Below are positions 1-9,994 of a stretch of DNA of 64,000 nt, piece after piece. This DNA comes from Fonsecaea monophora (lineage: Eukaryota; Ascomycota; Eurotiomycetes; Chaetothyriales; Herpotrichiellaceae). The notes beneath the pieces were generated by a model. That model did not search any database, had not been told where the DNA came from, and worked only from the letters and a program-made list of their open reading frames with translations. Location: positions 1 through 64,000 of the forward strand of contig NW_019173970.1 of assembly GCF_001642475.1 (NCBI RefSeq). The letters are read 5' to 3'. Position 1 is the stretch's first letter; the number at the start of each line of letters is the position of its first letter. The translations under genes were made by a program, and so were the position numbers.

Positions 1-210
1 AGGCGGTATTCGAGTTCATGCCTAGTTTCGTGGGATCGGAGATGTTGTAAAGAGACCGTTGATGGAGATGGGGATGATAACGAGAACGACGAGGGGGATG
101 AGCATGAACAGAACGGGGTGTCCGCACAGGTAGAGAACGACGCGGACGCGGACGCGGACAATGATGCTGACGATGGCGGTATTGACGCTGCCAAAGATGC
201 AGGGGATCAA
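1..210 (+). other. possible truncated coding end at the window edge
   Basis: Frame 1 is open from the first base to a TGA at 208-210. It would encode 69 residues that become very acidic (Asp/Glu-rich with alternating Ala-Asp), like a disordered C-terminal tail. The opposite strand of the same stretch is also open (to about 294) and reads as a hydrophobic segment, which is the expected mirror image of GAN codons. A second minus-strand frame at the extreme edge also reads plausibly. Only one strand can be real and the sequence here cannot decide which, so this is a possible gene end continuing outside the window and not a confirmed CDS. Confidence 0.2.
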
Positions 211-648
211 TGACCGACAAAATAGATGGTAAAAAATTTCCCCATCAATTACATCTCGTTCCAAGCGGGTCATGATCAGAATACAGGACTTCAAGACAAA
301 GTACTGGAACTGTTAGTTTACTGCTATATTACACTGCACTGCATGTCATCGTGGTTCGTCCACCCTCTATAGCTGCCTGCTTTCCAGCACAGCACTATGA
401 CGACAGGGAAAAATCGGTAGGAGGAATACTGTATTTGTTGCACGTTGTAGAGCAGGGCCCCTCCAAATCTAATCGATATGAACGATTAAGAAAAAGATAT
501 GGTGAATTCTGCCGACCGCCTGCTTCCGAGGACGCCCCAGTCGATACCTATTTGCCTGACATTTCCCGTGTTCGCTGATCAAGAAAACATACATGCATGA
601 GTTGACGGCCGTCTCGCACAATCTCGCACCTTGTCATATCACATCGCA
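211..648. other. intergenic, no gene seen
   Basis: Lies just 3' of the minus-strand GH5 gene and probably contains its 3' UTR. The open frames inside have no recognisable composition or motif. Confidence 0.5.
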
Positions 649-2993
649 TCACATGACGGAACAGCTCTCACGCATTGTCTCGAGGTAGCCGGCTTCCGAA
701 TCGTCCTCCTCGTTCAGCGCGCCCGGTTTCCTCTTCATGCCCTTGACGGTCATGGTCTGTTCGCCCGCCCCGTGCCACCATTTCATGACTTGCATCGCTT
801 CCCCGTCGACGTCCACCGCGTCGATTCTCCATCGTCCGCCACTCACCTCCACCTGCGTTTTACCGGGCGGGAAATGGAACTCGGGCAAGAAAATCTCCGT
901 GGGGACAGATTCCTTTGTCGCACTGTCTGAAGTCAACGAGAAGGTGAATGTCACGGATTTCAGATCGAAGCCGTAAGACACGACGTCGCCGACGGTTGCG
1001 ATCGGAGACGGCCGGACCCACGCTTCGGCAGCACGGAAACCAACTGGACCCTCTGTGCCTCTCAGAGGTGTAGCTTGCGTCTGGTTGATCTGGGGAGACT
1101 TTAGCGCGTCTTTGAGGTTTGACGGGTTTATTGTGGTCGAATCGGACAGTGTTGTGCTTGAATACGAAGTTGACTCCCGGCCTAAGGATGCTGTGGAGGG
1201 GTTCGTAGTGGGAAGGGTCGACAAGGTGGAGGCAGTTGGAAGGAGAGGATCATCGACCGAGACGACAGAGAGATCTTCGCCATTCCATAAATCTCCCCAT
1301 TGGTGATTGTTCTGGGAATGTTAGCAATCGAAAGTGATGGGCTGGCTTGTCTCCTTACCTCAACCACATAAGTCCATAAGGTATACCCCTGAGAGCCCGA
1401 GCCCTCCAAGGCGAAATGGTTGGCATCCAAGGCTGAGATCTGGCTCGAATAGTCGCCGGACTTGTAGGCGTATTTATCATCCATATCGAAAGGAATTCCA
1501 ATCTCGGTGAAGAGCGTAGGGTGGTCTCCGAGATAAGTCACGCCTTCCTCACGTATCGCCTTCAACTGGTCCCGTAGACAGTTCCTGATGGCTGTCTCAC
1601 CAAGCCGAACAGCGAACACGGGGTTGGAGTATTTGTGACGCAGGATCCCAAAGACGTCCACATTGTAGTATTTGTTCCAATGCTTCTGAAGTAGCGTGAT
1701 GCCGTCGTAATAATGAGTGGAGAAGACCAGCCTCTTGTCGTCGTCGATAGTGCCCTTGATGCTCGGAGGTATTTCCAGAACAGCTGATTGCACCAGGATC
1801 AAACAATCTTTGTGGATCGCTCGCAGGGCATCTCTATACTTCCGGAAATGCTGCATATAGTATATGTTGGTATATTTGAGATAGTCCAACTTCTCTCCCG
1901 ACTTGGGTATCGAGGCGAAGTAATCGGGCTTCAAGAGTTGGTCCTGGGCGGGATCCCAGACGCCATTCTGAGCCCACAGGCACTCGCCGAGTCTCCAGCC
2001 CGGATCTCGCTTCCAACCGTACTGTGTGTCGTCGAAATCTTTCGACAGCCACGCCGATACGCCTTCCGGATCCACCAATTCCCGACCGCTCTTGTATGGC
2101 CCGAACGTGCTGAACTCGTAGACGTCGACCTCTGCAGCACGGCCCGATCCCGTGAGAATGGATTGCCACGGAGTTGGCATTGTTCCTTTCCTCATTTTGA
2201 GCTCTTCCGGGAGCCCATTGAGATCTTCCCAACCAATCAACCCTCGATGCGGCTCGTTCATTGTTTCCCATCCAATGATACATTCATCCTCCAGTCCGCC
2301 CGCGTCGTGTATTCTCTGAGCCAGGTGTGCACAAGCGGCAATAAAATGGTCCGTCAAGTAGTCCTGGATGTTTTTGCCGTCTATGATGGCGTTTGGTGCA
2401 AAGTCCCGACCAGCATAGAACAGGGTGAAGGTAGTCTCGGTAGCCAACCGGGTGTAATTCGTCGGCCACAGCATCTTTGGAAACTGTGCAGGATCCGGCC
2501 ATGTGTTATGAACAACCGCAGCTTGATTCGCCGCAAAGGTCTCCGGGTCCAGTCCACAAGCATGTAGGGTCCAAAGAGGTGCGCCAGAGCCGCCGGTAAA
2601 TCTGGACCAGACATCCTGATGAGGATCCATAAAAACATAGAGACCATAGGACTTTGCTATCCGCAGGATCTTGATGGTGTGGTCTATAAACTCCTCGTCG
2701 TATTGGCCCGGTCCAGCATGTTCCAGAGCTTCCCAAGTGAAGAGGTACCGAATAACGTTGTATCCCCATCTCTTTATCCTAGCAAAGTGTACATGTGCCT
2801 CCTCTTCTGTGAAAGGGCGTCCCACGAACGAGACATTTTTGGCGTCGAAGAAGTCCTTCTGTTCGTGCGAGGGTTGGCTCGGGTGACGGGGAAGTTTGCA
2901 GTCTCCGGCGACGTTGATGCCGCGAAAGGTCACCTCGCGTCCTTGGGAATCTCGAAATCGGACTCCGTCGATTGAGAGTCCACGGGTCGTCAT
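649..2993 (-). CDS. GH5 glycoside hydrolase, ergosteryl-glucosidase / endoglycoceramidase-like
   Basis: Model: exon 1 2993-1359, a 47-nt GTAAGG...CCCAG intron 1312-1358, exon 2 1311-649; 765 aa. The catalytic (beta/alpha)8 domain fills roughly residues 1-590. The acid/base is Glu247 in WETMNEP and the nucleophile is Glu497 in LFTEIGIPFD, the two hallmark glutamates of GH5. After the intron the frame resumes as NNHQWGDLWNGEDLS, then a Ser/Thr-rich linker and a beta-rich C-terminal domain (about 650-765) typical of this fungal subfamily. Family members hydrolyse ergosteryl-beta-glucoside or glucosylceramide (EGCrP2/Egh1 type). There is no signal peptide, which fits an intracellular lipid-glycan turnover enzyme. 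Substrate (sterol or ceramide glucoside) is inferred. Starts at an ATG followed directly by a typical N-terminal strand; complete. Confidence 0.9.
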
Positions 2994-4049
2994 TGGGAAG
3001 CGAGGTGAATACAGGGAATGTGGTGCGGGAGCATGCGGTACGAACAGGTGGTGAGGGGGATCGAATTGTTGTTCAATGCCGACTTTTGTAGAGGCAGTGC
3101 GGCGTCAACGGCAGTGACAAGACAGAGAATGCAAGCTTCCGGAACTCAGGTCTGCCTCATAGTCGATTGACACGGAAAGGTGTTCGTGGGATGTAATGGC
3201 CTTCAACTTTCTGAAGGAGCATATACCCGAACGTTTGGATCGGGGATAAAGGACGATGCTGGTGATTCGCTCTGCATGATGACGAAGCATGACTTGCCAG
3301 TTGCCCATCCGCAGGTGGCACCAAAAATGAAATGGCCTCTAATGCTGGTCTCCATATTATTGAATTCTAGCCTCACAAGCCTTGGTGGGGGCGAACCTTC
3401 GATCCAGACATGCAATTCCACGTTTTGGGATCTTTAGAGGTCGACGTCTAGAATGCCCTCCGGCAAAATAAACAGTCTCCTGCGCCCTATGGTATACTGC
3501 CATTCCCTACACCATCTACATATAGTACATGCATCTTTCCCTTTTCCTCACGAATAACTCTTCCGGTCTGCCATCCGATACTTCCAGCATGGGGTATTTG
3601 GAGTTTGCCTTCACTCTCCCTCTGCTTTGCGGGATGAGTCTGCCCTGTCAAAGTGCTGAGAGACTCTCTCTTAAGCAAGATGGTTCTGTCAACTGCACGT
3701 GTACCTCCAGCATGCCTCACGCTCTCATCGGTCAGTAGGCAGTCTTTGTATCCCTTGACGCCGTTGATCGAGCATTAGAGGATCCGGTCCTGGAGCAGCA
3801 GCCAGGCTTGTCCTGCTGATTGTGGTCTCGAGGTCCAAAATCGTTGGTTGGAAGGATGCCATAAGTTTCCAATTGCATGCGAGATCCTCTCCGCTTTCAT
3901 CGACCCTAGTATCCGACTAAGCGTCACCAAAAGTGAGGATGCCATCCAAGCTGTGACTTGCGTGTAATTTTCCTTGTCAGACCTTGGCCAGCGATATGAT
4001 TTTCAGGCTTGAAAGGCTGCGTCCCCACAGCACCACGAACTTCCGGTGC
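2994..4049. other. intergenic, GH5 promoter side
   Basis: About 1 kb between the start of the GH5 gene and the stop of the kinase gene, both on the minus strand. It must hold the GH5 promoter and the kinase 3' UTR. Several 60-85 codon open frames occur on both strands, but none shows splice-linked continuation or recognisable motifs. Confidence 0.5.
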
Positions 4050-5625
4050 TCAAGAAGGGCCTGGTTCGTCCTCGTGCGCAAACTGAGTAAGGAATTCGTC
4101 GTTGTAGAGATCCTGTGCTGACGGCCTCTCTTCCGGAAGCCAACGAAAAATCTTGCGAGCGAGAGCAAGCAGGAGTTCCCTGTCCTCGCCCTCTAGACTC
4201 GTCTCACGGGACTCAAGATTCTGCTTGGGAATCTGTGTCTCAGCAATCCAGTTGCCTTTGTCCGTTAGTGAGGCTCTCCCAAGAAAAATAGAGACTAGCA
4301 GCTCTAGAACCCGGCGTCCTTACCTTCTGAGTCCCAGTATTGACGACATCGATCGCTGCGGTGCAAAAACTCCTTTGGTGGAGGTCCCATGAGAGAGACC
4401 ATTTCAGCAAAGTGGAGCTCGTCGTTCAGATGGCCGTCCTTGACGGCATGAAAGAGATTTTGGCTTTCGAACAGGCTCCAAATCTTGAAAAAGTGTCAAT
4501 TTCGACATGTGGAATGAACTTTTCAGGTGCTGCTATACGTACCATGACTCCAACGGACCAGATGTCGATCTTCGAGTCCCATTCTGTCCCAGCAATAATC
4601 TCGGGCGCTCGGTATACACCTGGCATAACATCGCCAGAGTGCTTCTGCTCCGGTTCACCCAAGCGTGCAGCTCCGAAGTCGGTAATAACTGGCGAGCCGT
4701 ACGTCGTTGGCATTACCCAGGAAATATGAATGGTGCGATCCGCTAGAACCTTCCGCGGCGACGGGGTATCTTGTTCTGCCTGCTCGACCTTGGACATTGC
4801 GATAGGGTCGACTCTGACAAGGATGTTGTTGGGCGATAAATCTATGATACTCCTTAGCCTCCAACAAGCTGTGGATGTGTCCAGATATGGGGCCAGACCT
4901 GTATGCACCACCCCTGCCTGGTGCATGAAGTCCAGGCCCGTCACAATCAAATACAAGTACTTCTGCAAGAGTATCTTTGGGAGAGCCCTATCATCAAATA
5001 CATCTCGCAGATTGGTCAAGGTAAGGCCTAGTGTTTCGAAGATTATACATTGGTGAGATCCACAAGGCCCTCTGATACAGAAGTCGTCCAGCGACACACG
5101 CAGCATTCCCTTACCAGGGTGATCCGTGTCGATGGACTCAATATGGCGAGAAATCACCAGCTCCTGCGTATCATCTTCTCCGATGATGCAGACCTTGACA
5201 GTGACTAAGGCGTTTTTACTTGATAGTAGTTAGCGGGATAGAACGGAAAAAAACACGACAAGAATGTTGACTTGCTGCAGATCCCGGCATAGCCAGACTG
5301 TGGAGGCTGTGCCAAAGCCCAGCTTTGCGACAACCTGATACCTCGCCTCAAAGACTTCGCCTAGTCGAACGGGATAGTACTTTTCAGCCTTGTAGCCAAC
5401 AAGTCTCTCCTCCTCGAACTTTTCATGCTCTGGGAGGGTAACGAAACCGTCAGTCGGAAAAGTGCGAGGTTGAATAGACATGCTCTGAGCAGAGCTTGCC
5501 ATCCGCACCTGCCCAGGTCGCCTGGGAAGTCGGGGAGTGGCCAGGTGATTCCAGTATACAATTGGAGACCTAGACCAGGGATGCAATCGGGCCTTTATGA
5601 GACGTGGGAAAGCCAAGGTCATCAT
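4050..5625 (-). CDS. SRPK-like serine/threonine protein kinase
   Basis: Five exons assembled by phase: 5625-5276, 5218-4899, 4841-4543, 4483-4324, 4255-4050; 444 aa. Introns are 57, 57, 59 and 68 nt. The glycine loop is GFGTAS (103-108), the ATP lysine is Lys125 in VTVKV, the catalytic loop is HTDLSPNN with Asp224, DFG is DFGAAR at 278, followed by YRAPEI. HTD replacing HRD and the FPTDGF...YPVRLGEVF lead-in are usual for fungal SRPK-like kinases. Intron 1 runs GCAAGT...ATCAAG: only this GC-AG junction gives the phase that restores RDLHKN. Intron 2 is stop-free and a multiple of three, so it could be missed. The upstream open frame begins with TTG; ATGs at 5625 and 5502 are candidates, and 5625 adds a basic, possibly mitochondrial-like, leader. 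Targets are probably SR-type proteins by family, not shown here. Confidence 0.88.
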
Positions 5626-6768
5626 CGTTCTGGCTAGAAAGGTAGCGGTCGAATGACAAGGACAGGAAAGAGCGACGGAAAAAGTTCTGCTGCAGCTCGC
5701 CTTCAGGGGGACCGTATCTGGACGACCAACCAACCCCCCCACCACCTCGAGGCGGCGTCTCAAATGCGGCTAAGCCACGCAGTGTTCTGTTGGCAGAGTG
5801 GAGATCCGTAATCGACATGCAGCATCACATGGCTCTGACGGGGGACAGTCAGGTACTCGAGGTTGACTTAACTACGAAATGAAGAAAAAAGCTGGATGAA
5901 GGCTGAACCATGCGAAGGGGGAGGACTGTCACGTGCTTTCAGACCAAGCTAGCCCCTTTTGTCTCTCTATTCGGTCACTCGTGAACTGGCTTCCTCCTCT
6001 TACATATCTCCTGTGAAAATTCATCGACATTGAAGGAGCCCAGGTGCAGACCGCCTTACTGTTGCAGCCGCACCATCCAACATGAAGTCAGGGCTGCCGT
6101 TTGCTTGACAGGTATGTTGCCCTAACCGGCCTCGTAACATTGGGACCCTTGCTTTGCAGACCACTGGGGAGCAGCTCCTGAATAATTGTATCACATTACA
6201 GGGTGCACTCAAACTCGCTGCTCCTCTTGTGGACGCAAATCAACCGGGCACTGTTGAGGCACGACTCTGAGACCGATCGTTCAGCTCCACGATCCAACCG
6301 TCCGATAAGCCTGGAAATCGCAATGAACTACATGCAGCAGCTGCAGCTCGATCACCAAGCGTAGCGTCGGAAGCCGTGATCAGTTGTTCGTCGGCAAGCA
6401 GCGCCGTCGTGGAGGTTGCGAGGCTATCCTGGGGGTCTGGGGTAGGAGGCAGTGCTCACGCTTCCTGCGTGCTACGACATATTGATCCGCATCCATCTAT
6501 CATTCTACGCTAGCGACGCTGTTTCTTCCATCGCACCATCGTGGCTCCCGACCCTGGCAAATTCAGAGGCCGAAGATGTATACTGGCTGTCTGATTCATC
6601 ATCGTGTCACGCGAGGACACTTTGCTCGTGTAACAGATTCATGTGTCTTCATCCCCTCCGTAAGCATACATTATCCTGTTCTTAACTCTGTATATTCATA
6701 CTAATCACCATTCCTCAGCAGAAGTTTGCACTTGTCCTTCTCCTGCCTAAACTCCCTCTATCTTGGAA
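5626..6768. other. divergent intergenic region
   Basis: About 1.1 kb between the kinase (-) and the small unrecognised gene (+), so it should contain both promoters. No supported gene was seen. Confidence 0.45.
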
Positions 6769-7221
6769 ATGCAGAGAACTGCCCCTCTTCTGATCAAGTA
6801 TGTGGGTACCACAACCAAGCAAGCGCTTCCGGTGCCGTATCAGAGAACGACCGATATAGCAACCAGTTCAATGGAGAAGAAGGTTAGTGGGACAGTCCTG
6901 TCGCACACCAGACCCTCTCGAGCAACCTTGTGCTGACTTCAGGTGCTAGTATTCAAAACTTCAGCAGGCCAAAATCCAGTACCATCCCACTTGTCTGGCT
7001 TGCTCGGGAGTGCTAGATGCACCGTACCACGGCTAACCACGAGGCTGTGACGGCTTAGGGGTTCCAAACCTCATCTCTCGCTGAAGGACCCGAGTGACGA
7101 GAAGTCTGTCATTACCATCAGTTACTACACGGAAAAGGGAACTCGAGTCACATCGGTCCACGTGCACGAAGACGGCACTTTTATCGAATTCCCGTCTCGA
7201 AACGCAGCGAAAGGCAAATGA
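6769..7221 (+). CDS. unrecognised 101-aa protein, three exons
   Basis: Model: 6769-6882, 6950-6978, 7059-7221, with introns of 67 and 80 nt (GTTAGT...CTAG and GTACCA...TTAG, the second with a GGCTAAC branch site). The phases agree and give a 101-aa product. The last exon is the convincing part: 53 codons of balanced composition containing SVITISYYTEKGTRVTSVH and EDGTFIEFP, which reads as a beta-hairpin-rich small domain. There is no signal peptide or membrane segment. I do not recognise the family. The middle exon is only 29 nt and its acceptor (6949) skips an upstream CAG (6942) whose use would break the frame, so the 5' part is less certain than the 3' exon. It is convergent with the methyltransferase gene. 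Confidence 0.5.
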
Positions 7222-7788
7222 AAATGATTGCTGAAAACGCGAAGGGAATTTCTAAAACATATCCCAGAATCTGGCGGGCATCGAGGTCTCTAGCAGAACC
7301 GTGGCAAAGAAAGATACCGGATAGGTGGTACATTTCATGTCGACAATTATGCTTACTTCACACGTTTCTCCAGTTTCATGCTCCTTTGCGCTTGCAAACG
7401 TCTGAAGCTTTCCTCAGACTTGTTCGAGGCGATCCACACATGTCACAGAGTGTTAGATTGCCGGGCATGTGTTGGACACGTCCACTGAATCGACCAGTCA
7501 GCCCTTGGGCTTGTGACTATCGCTCAAGCCGTCCTCCCGTGGAAAGGTACCCTGGCTGTAATCACTTCTCGTTGCACTCCCTTTTGATACCGTTGTACGT
7601 GAGCCAAAGAAAAGGTCATCGTGTCCTGTTCCATAATACCCACTGCAGGTGATTCAATCTATTGTATTGGATTTTGGGGTTAGAGAACAGTTATTGTCCA
7701 CCAAGGTTACCAGACCGAGGAGGTGTACATCACAAGAGGCACGACAATCCATCTTCTTCTCTGGACATCTTTGTGACTACGAGGCCTC
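7222..7788. other. convergent intergenic region
   Basis: Between the stop codons of the small plus-strand gene and the minus-strand methyltransferase. A 144-codon open frame starting at 7218 overlaps the end of the small gene and has no recognisable features; I regard it as chance. Confidence 0.45.
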
Positions 7789-8702
7789 TTAGCCTTTCCG
7801 ACCCTTGGCGACGATGCCCACCCACTTCCACACAACCGGACCAGACCTGTACTTCTCCTTCACGTAATCCATGATGGTTCGTCGTGCACTCTCCTTGGCC
7901 TGTCCAAACTCCTCGTCTGTCTTCAAAGAACCCTGGTTCTTCCAAAACTTCTCAATCATCATGACCAGGGAGTATGGCAGCATGGCTTCAACCTCTGCGA
8001 CGGTCATGGTCGTAGTGTTCTCCGTTACTTGAGCTTCGACATCGCAAAAGCCACATTCTTTCAGATGTGACTTGACGTCAGCGATACTGTCCCAACGTTC
8101 CGGTGCCTCGGAGAATGCGTGTCGAAGAGCTTCGTCCGATGGGAAGGGGGGCAATGACGGATCCCTCGCGATACCTGCACGGTAGTCTGCGAACCACGGG
8201 ACTTCTTGCCAGGTACTGCAGCTCAGAGTTCCACCTGGCTGTAAAATGCGGTGGCACTCTTGGATGCCAGCGAGAGGATTGGGTAGGATTTGAGGCCCGA
8301 AGTTGAAGAATATATGCGTAAAGTGCGAAGAGGGAAACTTTGTGTCCTGCCAGCCTCTGTATCAGTCCTAGTTATTTCAATAGAAAGGGCATGGCACACC
8401 ATGGCATCCGCTTTTACTACGGACACATTGTTCCATCCAGAGACCTCGACGCGCCTTGATACATTGGAGATCATGGCGTCTGAGATATCAGCGCATGTGA
8501 GGTCAAGTCTGGACTTGTTTTCTGTGGAGAGCCGTGACATGAGGTGGGAGGAAACGACGCCGCTCCCGCACGCCTGATCAAGGACAACGAGGCGGGAATT
8601 GCCCTCGGGTGGGAAGTTCGCTCTCCGGAGGAGCTCTTCTGCGAATGGGCCCATGATAGAATCGGCTTGAGAAAACATCTTGTCAAATTGCTGGGGATCC
8701 AT
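7789..8702 (-). CDS. class I SAM-dependent methyltransferase
   Basis: Exons 8702-8400 and 8346-7789 with a 53-nt intron (GTGTGCC...GGCAG); 286 aa. Motif I is VLDQACGSGVVS (about 39-51), followed by the acidic strand-2 end in DLTCADISDAM and a motif II-like VKADAMD that is interrupted by the intron directly after ATG. The second exon has HIFFNFGPQIL and an RILQPGGTLSCSTWQ post-motif, as in UbiE/Methyltransf_25-type enzymes. The family transfers methyl from S-adenosylmethionine to small molecules. The acceptor cannot be deduced, and there is no neighbouring biosynthetic gene to suggest one. No targeting signal. An unspliced reading would truncate the enzyme inside the fold, so the intron is well supported. 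Confidence 0.85.
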
Positions 8703-9994
8703 GTTGTGCTATTAGAAGCGGGACCGGAAAGAGAGTAAGTTTGGTACTTCAATGGATTGTTTAGTGTATAGCCTGGATATCGAACATATGGACAGCCCAC
8801 TTCCAGCGAAAAGAGTAGGAAAGATGTAAGTCCTGTTGGCTGTCTGAGCCTTTAAGACCTCAATTTTCTTTTAATCGCCTGTTTCTCCAGGTGCATACTC
8901 TCCGAAGCCAGATCGGACAGATATGAAAAAATCTCTCCGAGCTCTTTTTAGGCTCGCAACCCTGCAGTGTAGGCACTCAAAATGTTTCCGAGGGCCTTTC
9001 TGCTTGAGGAAGAGCTAGGAATTTGTCGAATCGAGGTATGTTGTAAACGATGAGCAGGTTTAGCAACCAGGGTCAACCCAAGTTTGGAGTCTATAACCGG
9101 TTGGCAATCTAACTTACTTTGTCATCGATACCTGATCCAGTAAGGGTTCTCCCCTTCCAAAGGTCCTCGTTATCGTCTATTTCTCCCTGAAGGACTAAGT
9201 CTCATCACATCAAACTGAGGTCACATAGGACAACCACAATGTGTTCCTTGTTGTGTTAGCGGAAAGCTTGAGGCTTGGATGATATTGATTCCATGGCTAG
9301 CTGTGGAATACAGGACCAAGGACTGGATTTAAGACAGCATCCATTTGTATCGCTGTCCCAGGAGTTATTCAGCCAAGCGGAGGATGGAGCCACATGAGCC
9401 TCCCTTGGTCCATGCTGCTCCAAGTAAACGGAATCTCAAAGTGGTTGTCTGCGGGGGTTAACAGTGGGACTGGGGACTGACGGCCCATTGCCTCGAAATC
9501 CCCAGATCTTCACAGCTTGTTCTCCGAATAGTAGACTACTGTCCCCAAGTACGCATTGTAAAAAGGACCAAGTGAAAGGCTCGACATCAAGTGGATAGGG
9601 AATATCGAGAACGTTTAAAGTTGAAGTGAGAAGAGCACAAAAAGCCAAAAGTTTCTCCGTAGCAAAGACTTCGGCGGAGCATAATCTGCAAAAGATCATT
9701 TCTCACACGTGACGGTCACCATGATTTCATCTTGCTCGGCCTTGTCGTTCACAATCACGGACAGGCAGTTCAAAGAAGACTCCACTACCAGGTCAAGCTA
9801 CCAGTATGAGAAAGACGGTCTTCCTACGGAAAAGGGGTAAAAACGGTCTAGAGACCTCGTGGCCCAGGTGAGGCAGTAAGCACAAACTGGCTTGGCCAGA
9901 CCGTTCGCGCCAACACTGACTGGCGCGAGACAAACTTGTTTGATTTCTTGTTAAGTCGCGGCGCGGAGGGTGTTGGATCACTAAATAATTCACA
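8703..9994. other. divergent promoter region of the methyltransferase and SKI3
   Basis: About 1.3 kb between two divergent starts. Open frames here are short and unremarkable. No supported gene was seen. Confidence 0.5.

Noticed and set aside
1788..2567. 259-codon plus-strand frame opposite the GH5 gene
   Set aside because: Antisense shadow; the minus strand carries both catalytic glutamates in conserved context.
7218..7652. 144-codon plus-strand frame
   Set aside because: Starts inside the end of the small gene and has no motifs or splice partners.
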